From: Paenibacillus marchantiae
GTDB lineage: Bacteria; Bacillota; Bacilli; Paenibacillales; Paenibacillaceae
NCBI RefSeq assembly: GCF_028771845.1
Contig: NZ_CP118270.1
Span: 6,324,001 to 6,388,000 of the forward strand
Length of the DNA: 64,000 bases
Reading direction: 5' to 3'
Made by a program: the position numbers and the translations under genes. Under the pieces are notes generated by a model, which was not told the origin of the DNA, searched no databases, and saw only the letters and a list, made by a program, of their open reading frames with translations. Of this stretch, positions 8,312 through 17,172 are shown piece after piece (position 1 is the stretch's first letter; every line of letters begins with the position of its first letter).

Positions 8312-9670
8312 TTATACGTGTTTCCGTTCTTTTCCTATCATCCAATAGGTGAGCACACCTGACACACAGAAGGAAATAATCAAACCAACGCAGGCATGTA
8401 ACAGATTCAGGCTCCCTTCCTCCATAAATAGCGGAATTTCCAGCAGACTTCCGGACCCACCCAATGCAACTGCTTTGACGGACATCAGCCCGAAACACAG
8501 TCCTCCTGCAGCACCGCCCAGCAATGCCGAATAAAAAGAGGCCCTCTTTCTCATATTGACCGCATACATCGCAGGCTCTGGGGTACCTAATAAAGCAGTT
8601 CCTGTTGCCCAGAAAGCCAGCTTCCTGAATTCCCGCTGTTTGCTTCTTAGCCCAGTAGCGAGTGAAGCTCCTGCTTGTGCAACGAAGGCAACTAACATGA
8701 CAGGGAGAATGAGGGAGAAACCATTAACCATCAATTCATTGATTATGATAGGTAAAAGCCAGTAATGTAATCCAGCGATCATCATTAGGGAATAAACCGC
8801 TCCCAGCAGCATAATTGCTACAATCGGGGCATCATTCAGTAGTGAATCTACCACATCCGGTAAATGCTGATCAATCCAAGTACCAATTGGACCGAGTATC
8901 ATTAGAACCAGTGGAACTAGAATCAGAAACGTCAACAATGGAGCAAGAATTCCTTTAAAAACTCTTGGGCTTTTTTGCTCAACGACTTTATCCAGATAGG
9001 ACGCCGCATATATCGTCAAAATCACCCAAATTGAAGCTGAAAAAAAGATCGCTTGTGACACAATGGATACACCCATAAAATGAACATCCTCTTCACCTGA
9101 CAATAAAGCGGTCATTTGCGGGTAGAACATTAGTCCGCCAATCGCTGCGGCAACATAAATATTGCTTTTTAACCGATAGGCTGTACTGATGGCTACCAGG
9201 ATTGGCAACAGATAATACACACTATCTCCAATGGATTTAAATATCAGGAATGTCTGACTATCCATCAGTGAGGATTCGTTAAATAACGTAATGACGGCTA
9301 GAACAATCTTGAGCACTGCAGCTCCCAGGATGGCGGGCATCAGAGGCCTGAACACATCGGAAATAAAATATAACAATGATTTTTTACGGGTACGCCTTGT
9401 TTCAGGCAGTGCGTCCCCTTCTGCTTTCCCCACTCCCATGCCCTGTAGCGTATTATTTAGTTGGGAGGACTCGTCCTCATATGCTATGGAGCAATAATCG
9501 CCTGTTATACGAATATCGGCGCCAAGATCCAATACATCAGATACTGATAGATCCATTCGAGTACGGTCACGCAATGTCAGCGTAGTGGTATCCATGTCAT
9601 GCTGCACATGACGAATATTTTCCTTTCCCCCTGCGAGTTTCAATAGTGCTTCGATTTGCTTGTCATTCAT
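8312..9670 (-). CDS. Orphan PTS EIIBC of the beta-glucoside type with altered EIIB active site
   Basis: Membrane protein of 452 residues. Residues 1-90 align with a glucoside-family EIIB domain, and residues 100-450 form an EIIC domain with about ten membrane segments and a sugar-loop motif GTPEPAMYAVNM. In BglP elsewhere in this window the EIIB phosphorylation site reads NIDQVTHCMTRLRF; here the same place reads NIRHVQHDMDTTTL, so the phosphocysteine is Asp25 and the following Arg residues are gone. No EIIA domain, hydrolase or antiterminator gene adjoins it. Standard PTS phosphotransfer cannot occur through this EIIB. It may be a sugar facilitator or sensor, a partner of another EIIB, or a decaying gene with an intact frame. 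Confidence 0.8.
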   Translation of the reverse strand: MNDKQIEALLKLAGGKENIRHVQHDMDTTTLTLRDRTRMDLSVSDVLDLGADIRITGDYCSIAYEDESSQLNNTLQGMGVGKAEGDALPETRRTRKKSLLYFISDVFRPLMPAILGAAVLKIVLAVITLFNESSLMDSQTFLIFKSIGDSVYYLLPILVAISTAYRLKSNIYVAAAIGGLMFYPQMTALLSGEEDVHFMGVSIVSQAIFFSASIWVILTIYAASYLDKVVEQKSPRVFKGILAPLLTFLILVPLVLMILGPIGTWIDQHLPDVVDSLLNDAPIVAIMLLGAVYSLMMIAGLHYWLLPIIINELMVNGFSLILPVMLVAFVAQAGASLATGLRSKQREFRKLAFWATGTALLGTPEPAMYAVNMRKRASFYSALLGGAAGGLCFGLMSVKAVALGGSGSLLEIPLFMEEGSLNLLHACVGLIISFCVSGVLTYWMIGKERKHV

Positions 9671-10001
9671 ATGTACCTTCTCCTTATGCTGCGGTAAACC
9701 CGAGTTTTATGATATGCCCTTATCTATATACGCATTTCCATGAAAAAACTTCAATAGGATAAAAAAACTAATTCCCCTTTTATTTCATGGTTTTTGCGCA
9801 AGGTACAATGACCTAATCAAAATAAACAGCAAAAGTATATCCAACACACCGCATAGCAAACGAATGAGATTTACCAGACGCGGAGATTCTACCTATGGAG
9901 TTCATAAAATTGATAAAGTTTCACTGGTTCTTAGACGCCTGCAAGGTTATATACACAAGGAAACCTAATATCTGAAATCTATGATCCAAGGAGCTGGTCA
10001 T
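9671..10001. other. Intergenic region between the PTS and P-type ATPase genes
   Basis: About 330 AT-rich bases between divergent genes. The ATPase ribosome binding site AAGGAG is at 9988-9993. I could not find a convincing promoter pair, RAT site or riboswitch fold here. Confidence 0.4.
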
Positions 10002-12653
10002 TTGCAATATTACAGACATAGTGCAGAGGAGACACTTCAGGACGTTCAGAGTTCCACTAATGGGCTCACAACCTCTGAGGCTGCGAAGAGACTGGAGACG
10101 GAAGGCTATAACGAGATAAAAGGAAAAGCTGCAACACCAATTTGGAAGCTGTTTATTGAAAATTTTAAAGATCCTATGGTTATCGTGCTGCTTATCGCAG
10201 CCACTGTTCAGATTGTCCTTGGACACCTGATCGAATCGCTAATCATTTTTCTCGTCATTCTGTTAAATGCGGTAATCAGCGTTGTGCAGACCAAAAAGGC
10301 CGAAAGTTCCCTGGATGCACTCCGGCAGATGTCTGCTCCCGAAGCCAAAATCATTCGTGACGGGCAGAAAAAAACGATTCCCGCGCGGGAACTTGTTCCC
10401 GGTGATATTGTCTTGCTGGATGCAGGGGATCATGTCCCTGCAGACGGCCGCATTTTGGAGTCAGGCAGCTTACGAATCAACGAGGGAATGCTTACAGGTG
10501 AATCCGAAGCAGCGGAGAAACATGCAGATGCCATCCCGGAAGAAGCTCCGATCGGTGACCGTCGCAATATGGCATTCAGTGGATCACTGGTGGTGTATGG
10601 TCGGGGTACGCTTGTCATTACGGGTACAGCACTGAAAACGGAAATCGGCAAGATTGCCGAATTGATTGAAAATGCAGAAGCGAAGGAAACCCCGCTACAA
10701 CGTAAATTGGAATCGTTTAGTAAGAAGCTTGGCTTCTTTATCCTGGGCTTATCGATTCTTATTTTCGCCATCGAAGCAGGACGTGTCTGGTTAACTGAAG
10801 GAACCGAAAATATCGGGCCATCCATAGTGAATGCCCTAATGTTCGCAGTTGCCGTCGCTGTCGCCGCCATTCCAGAAGCCCTTTCCTCCATAGTGACGAT
10901 TGTATTGTCTCTGGGAACGAATAAAATGGCCAAGCAGCACGCCATCATCAGACGTCTTCCAGCTGTGGAAGCTTTGGGTTCTGCCAGTATCATCTGTACC
11001 GACAAAACAGGAACGCTCACTCAAAACAAAATGACCGTGGTGGACTATTACATTCCCCATGGCACGAAAGACCAATTCCCCGATGATCCCAAACAGTGGT
11101 CTGCAGAGGAACGGCGCTTGTTACATATTGCAGTACTCTGCAATGATTCGAATATTAACCAGGAAGGCAAGGAACTTGGTGATCCCACCGAGGTCGCGCT
11201 CATCGCCTTCAGTAACCGGGTGAACAAGGATTACAATGAAATTCGTGACCAGTTTCCGCGTGAAGCCGAGCTTCCTTTTGACTCGGATCGGAAATTGATG
11301 AGTACTGTGCACACATTTGAAGGACAGACGGCTTTGCTGACCAAAGGTGGCCCGGATGTGCTGTTCAGTCGCTGTAGTCATGTATTTATGAACGGTGAAG
11401 TTCAGCCATTGACACCTGAGATTCGCACGCAGTTTGAAGAAAAGAATGAAGCTTTCTCCAAACGGGCCTTCCGTGTGCTAGCCTACGCCTACAAAAAGTT
11501 TGAAGACAAAAATCAGGTCACGGTAGAGGACGAATATGATCTAACACTTGTTGGTCTGACAGCCATGATTGATCCACCGCGTGAAGCGGTATATGGTTCC
11601 ATCGAAGAATCCAAGAAGGCAGGCATTCGCACGATCATGATCACTGGCGACCACAAAACAACAGCCCAAGCGATCGGTATTGATATCGGACTTGCAGGCC
11701 CGGATGATCTGGCCCTTACCGGAGCAGAGCTGGACAAACTGTCGGATGAAGAACTCGATCAGCAGCTCGAACATATCTCGGTGTATGCACGTGTATCTCC
11801 TGAAAATAAAATCCGCATCGTGCGTGCGTGGCAACGCAAAGGCAAGATTGCAGCGATGACCGGAGATGGCGTCAACGACGCACCTGCACTGAAACAGGCA
11901 GACATCGGCGTAGCGATGGGCAGCGGGACGGATGTCGCGAAAGACGCGGCAGCCATGATTTTGACGGATGATAACTTTGTCTCCATCGTGAATGCAGTCA
12001 GTGTAGGGCGTATGGTATTCGATAATATCAAAAAAGCCATTGCGTACCTGTTTGCAGGAAACCTGGGGGCGATTATCGCCATTTTGTTTGCACTTATAGT
12101 CGGTTGGGTGAACCCCTTCACAGCCCTCCAGCTGCTCTTCATCAATCTGGTGAATGATTCCCTGCCAGCTATTGCACTGGGTACGGAAAAAGCTGAACCG
12201 GATGTCATGCGTCGAAAACCGCGGGATATCAACGAAGGTCTCTTTGCCGGCGGAACATTGCAGGCTGTCATTACACGTGGTGTTCTGATCGGGGTGGCTG
12301 TTATCGTGTCCCAATATATTGGACTTGGGATCTCGGAGGAAATGAGTGTGGCAATGGCCTTCACGACCCTGATTCTGGCACGGAGTCTGCAAACTTTTGC
12401 AGCGCGCTCCAACACACAGACGATTTTCCAGGTCGGCTTCACCACTAACAAATATGTCCTCTGCTCCATCTTGGTTTGTCTCTGCCTGTATGGAATCACG
12501 CTGATTCCAGGGGTTCGCAGCATCTTCGCCATCCCGGCAGCCTTTGGCTGGAATGAGTTCCTTATCGCAGGGGGACTTGCTCTCGCAGCGGTCATTCTGA
12601 TGGATGTCATCAAGTGGATTCGCAATCGTGGCACACCAGCTACTACGTCCTAA
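10002..12653 (+). CDS. Cation-translocating P-type ATPase (calcium-type, PacL/SERCA family)
   Basis: P2-type ATPase of about 883 residues in the inner membrane, probably exporting Ca2+ from the cytoplasm. Visible parts are an N-terminal cation-ATPase domain, the actuator motif MLTGESEA, the M4 ion-binding IPEALSSIVTI, the phosphorylation site DKTGTLTQNK, an ATP-binding domain with KGGPDVLFSRC, the hinge TGDGVNDAPALKQADIGVAMG, and six C-terminal membrane segments. M4 has PEALS where SERCA pumps have PEGLP, so ion specificity is less certain. I chose TTG at 10002 because AAGGAG ends 8 nt before it; the earlier ATG at 9981 has no such site. A strong terminator follows. Confidence 0.88.
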   Translation: MQYYRHSAEETLQDVQSSTNGLTTSEAAKRLETEGYNEIKGKAATPIWKLFIENFKDPMVIVLLIAATVQIVLGHLIESLIIFLVILLNAVISVVQTKKAESSLDALRQMSAPEAKIIRDGQKKTIPARELVPGDIVLLDAGDHVPADGRILESGSLRINEGMLTGESEAAEKHADAIPEEAPIGDRRNMAFSGSLVVYGRGTLVITGTALKTEIGKIAELIENAEAKETPLQRKLESFSKKLGFFILGLSILIFAIEAGRVWLTEGTENIGPSIVNALMFAVAVAVAAIPEALSSIVTIVLSLGTNKMAKQHAIIRRLPAVEALGSASIICTDKTGTLTQNKMTVVDYYIPHGTKDQFPDDPKQWSAEERRLLHIAVLCNDSNINQEGKELGDPTEVALIAFSNRVNKDYNEIRDQFPREAELPFDSDRKLMSTVHTFEGQTALLTKGGPDVLFSRCSHVFMNGEVQPLTPEIRTQFEEKNEAFSKRAFRVLAYAYKKFEDKNQVTVEDEYDLTLVGLTAMIDPPREAVYGSIEESKKAGIRTIMITGDHKTTAQAIGIDIGLAGPDDLALTGAELDKLSDEELDQQLEHISVYARVSPENKIRIVRAWQRKGKIAAMTGDGVNDAPALKQADIGVAMGSGTDVAKDAAAMILTDDNFVSIVNAVSVGRMVFDNIKKAIAYLFAGNLGAIIAILFALIVGWVNPFTALQLLFINLVNDSLPAIALGTEKAEPDVMRRKPRDINEGLFAGGTLQAVITRGVLIGVAVIVSQYIGLGISEEMSVAMAFTTLILARSLQTFAARSNTQTIFQVGFTTNKYVLCSILVCLCLYGITLIPGVRSIFAIPAAFGWNEFLIAGGLALAAVILMDVIKWIRNRGTPATTS

Positions 12654-12681
12654 AAATAAACAGATGAAAATGCTCATGTGC

Positions 12682-12714
12682 AAAAACGACGTCCTGGGTC
12701 AGGACGCCGTTTTT
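12682..12714 (+). terminator. Rho-independent terminator after the P-type ATPase
   Basis: Stem of CGTCCTG/CAGGACG extended by an A-run/T-run, with a GGT loop and one mismatch, ending in TTTTTG. It is symmetrical enough to act in both directions. Confidence 0.88.
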
Positions 12715-12746
12715 GTTTAACCACCCAATGAATTCCTATGACATTA

Positions 12747-12775
12747 TTGCCATATACATAGATTGAGCGTAAAAT
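12747..12775 (+). promoter_or_regulatory. Sigma-A promoter of the MFS gene
   Basis: TTGCCA (12747-12752), 17-nt spacer, TAAAAT (12770-12775). Transcription would begin near 12782, which rules out the in-frame TTG at 12763 as start and supports the GTG at 12808. Confidence 0.7.
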
Positions 12776-12807
12776 GGTTTATTGAATTCATAGACAGGAA
12801 TGGTTAC

Positions 12808-14151
12808 GTGAAAGATAAAATTGTAATGCCTCTCTGGACTTGCTGCCTATTCATCGTTGTGATGAATACCACCATGTTTAACGTCTCTTTACCCGTTATT
12901 ATTCATGATCTTCAGATTACATCAGACCTGGGGTCCTGGGTCATTTCAAGCTACTCCATTGGTTATGCCTTGTCGACGGTGATTTACAGTCGATTGTCTG
13001 ACCGTATTCCGGTACGCAAATTGTTGACGGTGGGATTGCTTATTCTGGGCTTATCTTCATTGCTGGGATTATTTGCGCACAGCTTTGCGATCCTTTTGCT
13101 GACACGTATTTTGCAATCTGCGGGTGCAGGAGTCATGGCCGGGCTTGGACTTGTCATCGCGAGCCGTTATATCCCAGTGGAACGACGCGGAGCTGCCATC
13201 GCACTGATCTCATCAGGAAGTGCCATGGCGTTTGGGCTTGGTCCCATTGTCGGCGGACTCATTAGTGAGTACTGGGGCTGGAATGGACTTTTCGCCATTA
13301 CGGTGCTTGTCCTGCTTGCACTGCCCGTACTGCTCTATTTTCTCCCGCGTGAAACGGCCAAACCGGAGAATCCTTTTGATATGATCGGTGCTGCATTAAC
13401 CGTGATTAATGCAACCACCCTTCTGGTTGCCATTACTCAGCAGTCTTGGTTATGGCTGGCCATCGGTGTCATTTCACTTGTTGTGCACATCGTGTATATT
13501 CGCAGGGCGAGCCTTCCTTTTGTGAATCCACATGTATTCCGAACACCCGGGTTTACCCGGCTACTGATCATCGGCTTCTGTGTTCTGGTCGTAAATCTGG
13601 GGAATCTATTCCTGATGCCGCTAGTGCTCGCTGATCTGTTTGGACGCTCGTCACTGGCTATTGGTCTGCTGATTGCTCCTGGAGCCATCGTCTCGGCATT
13701 CTGTACCCGTTTTGTAGGTCGCTGGATCGATCGTTATGGCAATATACGTTTTCTGATGATCGGACACATTTTGCTTGCCGCAGTGCTTGCTCTGTTTATG
13801 CTGGGACTGAATCAGTCTGCCCTGATCATCACCGGAGGATATCTCTTCTTCTCCCCGGCACTCTCCGCCTCCATAGCTTCACTGAATAACGAAGCGTCTC
13901 GGGTGCTGCCCAAAGCGCAAATCGGTTCCGGTATGGGCTTGCTGCAGTTGATCCAGTTTTTTGGCGGTTCGGTATCCGTAGCTGTCTGCGGGCTTATGCT
14001 GCACGGCATTCCGGGTGTTCCGGTAGAGGAAGCCTATCATTATGTATATGGATGTCTGCTCTTGGTCTGTCTGGCCTCGCTTGTCATCGTGGTCTGGCAC
14101 AACAGTGCTGCACGATCAACTTCTACGGTTACGATGACTGAGACTGGATAG
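12808..14151 (+). CDS. MFS transporter, DHA2-like drug efflux family
   Basis: Integral membrane protein of about 447 residues with roughly 12-14 hydrophobic segments. Motif A appears as SRLSDRIPVRKLL, and motif C-like glycine/proline-rich sequence as SGSAMAFGLGPIVGG, the pattern of proton-driven drug exporters related to TetA(L)/QacA. Substrate cannot be read from sequence. The GTG at 12808 is preferred because it lies downstream of the inferred transcription start and has AGGA 7 nt before it; the longer frame from TTG 12763 would start inside the promoter. The gene stands alone between two terminators. Confidence 0.85.
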   Translation: MKDKIVMPLWTCCLFIVVMNTTMFNVSLPVIIHDLQITSDLGSWVISSYSIGYALSTVIYSRLSDRIPVRKLLTVGLLILGLSSLLGLFAHSFAILLLTRILQSAGAGVMAGLGLVIASRYIPVERRGAAIALISSGSAMAFGLGPIVGGLISEYWGWNGLFAITVLVLLALPVLLYFLPRETAKPENPFDMIGAALTVINATTLLVAITQQSWLWLAIGVISLVVHIVYIRRASLPFVNPHVFRTPGFTRLLIIGFCVLVVNLGNLFLMPLVLADLFGRSSLAIGLLIAPGAIVSAFCTRFVGRWIDRYGNIRFLMIGHILLAAVLALFMLGLNQSALIITGGYLFFSPALSASIASLNNEASRVLPKAQIGSGMGLLQLIQFFGGSVSVAVCGLMLHGIPGVPVEEAYHYVYGCLLLVCLASLVIVVWHNSAARSTSTVTMTETG

Positions 14152-14211
14152 GTTGCAAACTAGGATGTATTCTATATCATTCAATCAAAACATTCATGTA
14201 TTCGATTGAGT

Positions 14212-14240
14212 AAAAGGCCCGCGCATAGCGCGAGCCTTTT
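14212..14240. terminator. Bidirectional terminator after the MFS gene
   Basis: AAAAGGC and CGCGC pair with GCGCG and GCCTTTT around an ATA loop. It serves the MFS gene on the plus strand and the convergent immunity-like operon on the minus strand. Confidence 0.82.
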
Positions 14241-14269
14241 GTTGTTCATCCCGTTGTTCAAACGACGAA

Positions 14270-14734
14270 TCACTCAACTGGATCACTCGGTCTGGTTTTT
14301 AAACAAGCTATGAATGCATTGAAATTGGCAGCGATCTCTCGTACATTTCCCTCCAGCAGTTTCTGGGCTTCCTCCGGCGTCTCTGATTCACTCTCGGCAT
14401 CTTCGCGCACCATCGCCTCTTCATGATCCATAACCAGTACGGCAGGAAATTCTGAATTCGTTCGGTAATCCAATAAATAGTTATTGCCGCTGCTGACACT
14501 CCAAGCAAACGGAATAATACGACGTGGATCGGGATTCACATCGTCTACCAGATTGATGTTATTCGCAACGAACCGATCATCGAGAGCAGAGAAACAAATT
14601 TCCCAATCGATGACCTCTCCATTTTCAATCATATCAAATGTTTGACCATCGGTCTCCCGTTGAAACTCCAGATATTCGTGCGGAAACACAATGTCGTAAT
14701 GCTTCTGAATGTTATTGATATTCAAGTTATTCAT
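14270..14734 (-). CDS. SMI1/KNR4 (SUKH) family protein
   Basis: Acidic cytoplasmic protein of about 154 residues. An early IQKHYDIVFPHEYLEFQRETDG, followed by RIIPFAWSVSSGNNYLLDYR and a C-terminal helix IAANFNAFIACL, gives the SUKH layout. SUKH proteins are widespread immunity proteins against contact-dependent nuclease toxins. The start at 14734 has GGGAGG about 7 nt upstream; a longer frame would overlap the preceding gene. It lies 32 nt after the DUF2625 gene on the same strand, so the two are probably cotranscribed. No toxin gene is nearby. Confidence 0.75.
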   Translation of the reverse strand: MNNLNINNIQKHYDIVFPHEYLEFQRETDGQTFDMIENGEVIDWEICFSALDDRFVANNINLVDDVNPDPRRIIPFAWSVSSGNNYLLDYRTNSEFPAVLVMDHEEAMVREDAESESETPEEAQKLLEGNVREIAANFNAFIACLKTRPSDPVE

Positions 14735-14766
14735 ACACTCCCTCCCTACAGCCCTGTCATAGCACA

Positions 14767-15423
14767 TCATTTCCCAGCCAATGCTGCCTTCCAGGCTTCC
14801 TCCACCGCTACAGGAGCTTTGCTGCTGCTCTCGCCGCCGCCCTCCTCCGTCCAAAGCGGTGGATAATAAGCAAATACTTGTCCTGTCTGAAGCTGTCCCA
14901 TGTCGTTCTGCCAGCCCCTCCAACGAAAGGTCTGATAGTACTGCTCCAGATCACCGTTGGACAACCAGTTGATGAAGCCCGAATAAGCCAGTTCTGTCGA
15001 TTCCCATTCCAGCGTGTCAGGTGCAAAATAGTATACATGTCCCGTACGGCCATACTTACCCATATCCATTCCAAAAAATCCACCCGCCGCATCGTAGGCG
15101 ACGACCATCATGCCTTCCAGTGCTGGCACACACGGCTTGTCTCCCTCACCATTCCAACTGGTCAGACTCCCAAAGATGTGGTCACCACCCGATCCAAGTA
15201 ACGTAATCCAGCCATCATCCAGCAGGATGCCCGCTGTCTCATAGGCAACGGCTCCCAAATAGGATTTGGTGCTTACTTGGAGGCGATAGAGCGCATCCTC
15301 TGCGGCCTCCAGCTGTGCAGGAACATAGGTGTACTTATTTTGTCCATGGTCCAATAGCTCCTTGAGTTCCTCCCAAGCGTGATGTTCCCGATCCACTAAT
15401 TCGTTTGCAGATAGTTTATGCAT
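14767..15423 (-). CDS. DUF2625-like protein
   Basis: Cytoplasmic protein of about 218 residues. The block YLGAVAYETAGILLDDGWITLLGSGG, then SLTSWNG and VVAYDAAGGFFGMDMG, matches my memory of DUF2625, a family of unknown biochemical role often found among immunity-like genes. The ATG at 15423 is selected because GGGAG precedes it by 8 nt; the in-frame codons upstream lack a binding site. It is the first gene of a two-gene unit with the SUKH protein. No function should be assigned beyond this. Confidence 0.68.
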   Translation of the reverse strand: MHKLSANELVDREHHAWEELKELLDHGQNKYTYVPAQLEAAEDALYRLQVSTKSYLGAVAYETAGILLDDGWITLLGSGGDHIFGSLTSWNGEGDKPCVPALEGMMVVAYDAAGGFFGMDMGKYGRTGHVYYFAPDTLEWESTELAYSGFINWLSNGDLEQYYQTFRWRGWQNDMGQLQTGQVFAYYPPLWTEEGGGESSSKAPVAVEEAWKAALAGK

Positions 15424-15554
15424 GATCATTTCTCCCTTCCAGCTGCTGCTATTCCTCCACACATGCTTGTTTTGTATGAGCATATCACGCCCTAATTCAC
15501 CATTCAAATCTGCTATAATAAAACTTCATAGCTAATTCATGAGGAGGAATCATC

Positions 15555-17045
15555 TTGTATCGTATAGCTACAATTGCACTCCTGGCCCTGATCCTGTTCG
15601 CAACCGGTTGTCAGAAGGATGAGGCTTCATCCGTCCCTTCTCCCGAGGCTGTGCAGGTACCGGATACCCAGAAGATGTTTTACATATCACCACAAGGAAA
15701 CGATTCGAACAAAGGAACCATTCAATCTCCCTGGAAAACGTTGCAGCACGCTGCCGACCATGCTACACCGGGAAGCACCGTTTATTTGCGAGAAGGTGTC
15801 TATCACCAAAAGGTCAAAATTACTCAAAGCGGTAATTCCTCGGGTAATCCAACCCTATTCTCCAGCTATCCACAGGAAAAGGCCATCATTGATGGTGAAG
15901 GTCTGTCGGTACGCGGCATAGAGGGTTTGATTGAAGTCGAAAATGCCAGTTATATTACGATTCAAAATCTCGAAATTCGCAACTTTACAACCTCACTTCG
16001 GGGACAAGTGCCTACTGGAATATATGTTCACGGGTCAGGAGAGCACATTCAACTCCTGGGCAACACCGTTCATTCCATTGCCAATGATGCTAAACCTTCA
16101 GGACCCAATTTACAGGGCAGGGACGCCCATGGAATCGCGATTTATGGTACGGAGCATCCCCAAGCATTACGGGATATTATCATCAAGGATAATGAACTGT
16201 ATGATCTCGTGCTAGGTTCAAGTGAGTCACTCGCAGTCAACGGGAATGTGGATACGTTTGCCCTACTCGACAATACGATCCATGATACCGACAACATCGG
16301 CATTGATCTGATTGGGTATGAAGGAACTTCCGAGGACGACACTTACGATCAGGCGCGAAACGGGATTGTACGGGGAAACGAAGTCTATAATATTTCTTCC
16401 AATCTTAATCCGTCTTATGGAACGAACCTCCCCAATGATAGCAATTCTGCCGGGGGAATCTATGTAGATGGAGGCAAAAATCATATCATCGACCACAATC
16501 GGGTATATCGTAACGATATCGGAATCGAGATTGCTTCGGAGCATGCCGGGCGTTCCACCAGCCACATTACGTTGCAGGATAATCTGATTTTTCATAACAG
16601 GCTTACCGGCATCGCCATGGGCGGATATGATGAGGAACGCGGTTCTACTGAGGACAGTACGATTATGTACAATACGTTAGTGGATAACGACCTACTCGAT
16701 GCAGGCAATGGGCAGTTATTCTTGCAAGCCCGAACGAAGAACAATACGTTCAAACGAAACATTCTCGTATCGAGCAGCTCTGACGTGCTCATTTACAATG
16801 AATACACCAGTAATTCGGGGAATGTGTTTGATCACAATGTGTACTACTCCTCTGCACCACAAGAAGATGCGCTGTGGGTATGGAAAAACACGGAGTATTC
16901 CGGCTTCACCTCCTACATGAAGGGATCAGGAAATGAGGCACAATCATTGTATGTAAACCCCGAATTTATGGATGAGGCCAACGAAGACTTCACTCTCCAA
17001 GCTGGTTCTTTCGCCGAAGGATACGGCTACCTTGCACCGCGATAA
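15555..17045 (+). CDS. Secreted right-handed parallel beta-helix lipoprotein (pectate lyase-like)
   Basis: Protein of 496 residues exported as a lipoprotein: a hydrophobic start followed by the lipobox ATGCQ puts a lipid-anchored Cys at about residue 19. The mature part begins FYISPQGNDSNKGTIQSPWKTLQHA, then PGSTVYLREGVY, the entry strand pattern of PL9-type and related beta-helix lyases. It continues with many short repeats such as NNTVH, NHIIDHNRVYRNDIGIEI and NLIFHNRLTGIAMGG. A polysaccharide-acting enzyme is likely, but the catalytic residues are not certain. The TTG start has GAGGAGGA 7 nt upstream. It stands alone. Confidence 0.82.
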   Translation: MYRIATIALLALILFATGCQKDEASSVPSPEAVQVPDTQKMFYISPQGNDSNKGTIQSPWKTLQHAADHATPGSTVYLREGVYHQKVKITQSGNSSGNPTLFSSYPQEKAIIDGEGLSVRGIEGLIEVENASYITIQNLEIRNFTTSLRGQVPTGIYVHGSGEHIQLLGNTVHSIANDAKPSGPNLQGRDAHGIAIYGTEHPQALRDIIIKDNELYDLVLGSSESLAVNGNVDTFALLDNTIHDTDNIGIDLIGYEGTSEDDTYDQARNGIVRGNEVYNISSNLNPSYGTNLPNDSNSAGGIYVDGGKNHIIDHNRVYRNDIGIEIASEHAGRSTSHITLQDNLIFHNRLTGIAMGGYDEERGSTEDSTIMYNTLVDNDLLDAGNGQLFLQARTKNNTFKRNILVSSSSDVLIYNEYTSNSGNVFDHNVYYSSAPQEDALWVWKNTEYSGFTSYMKGSGNEAQSLYVNPEFMDEANEDFTLQAGSFAEGYGYLAPR

Positions 17046-17104
17046 TGATTATGGAAGAAGAACAACCAATTCAAGTCAGCTGTCCCGTTTCAAACAAAAT
17101 AAAA

Positions 17105-17144
17105 GAGCTTGCGCATAGGGGCACTTCCCTTATGATGCAGGCTC
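17105..17144. terminator. Imperfect hairpin, probable terminator
   Basis: GAGC..TGC..CAT..AGGG pairs with CCCT..ATG.TGC..GCTC around a short loop. The T-run after it is weak. It separates the beta-helix gene from the convergent GGDEF gene. Confidence 0.5.
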
Positions 17145-17172
17145 CTTAATGTTTTCCTGTTTAACCCAGCCC

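Noticed and set aside
9671..10001. Possible riboswitch in front of the P-type ATPase gene
   Set aside because: No conserved aptamer core or terminator/antiterminator pair could be recognised.
11541..12683. 380-codon open frame on the minus strand inside the P-type ATPase gene
   Set aside because: Cys/His-rich, no family features, no ribosome binding site, wholly antisense to an intact conserved gene.
12763..12807. TTG start of the MFS gene at 12763
   Set aside because: It lies between the -35 and -10 of a good promoter, so it would not be transcribed.
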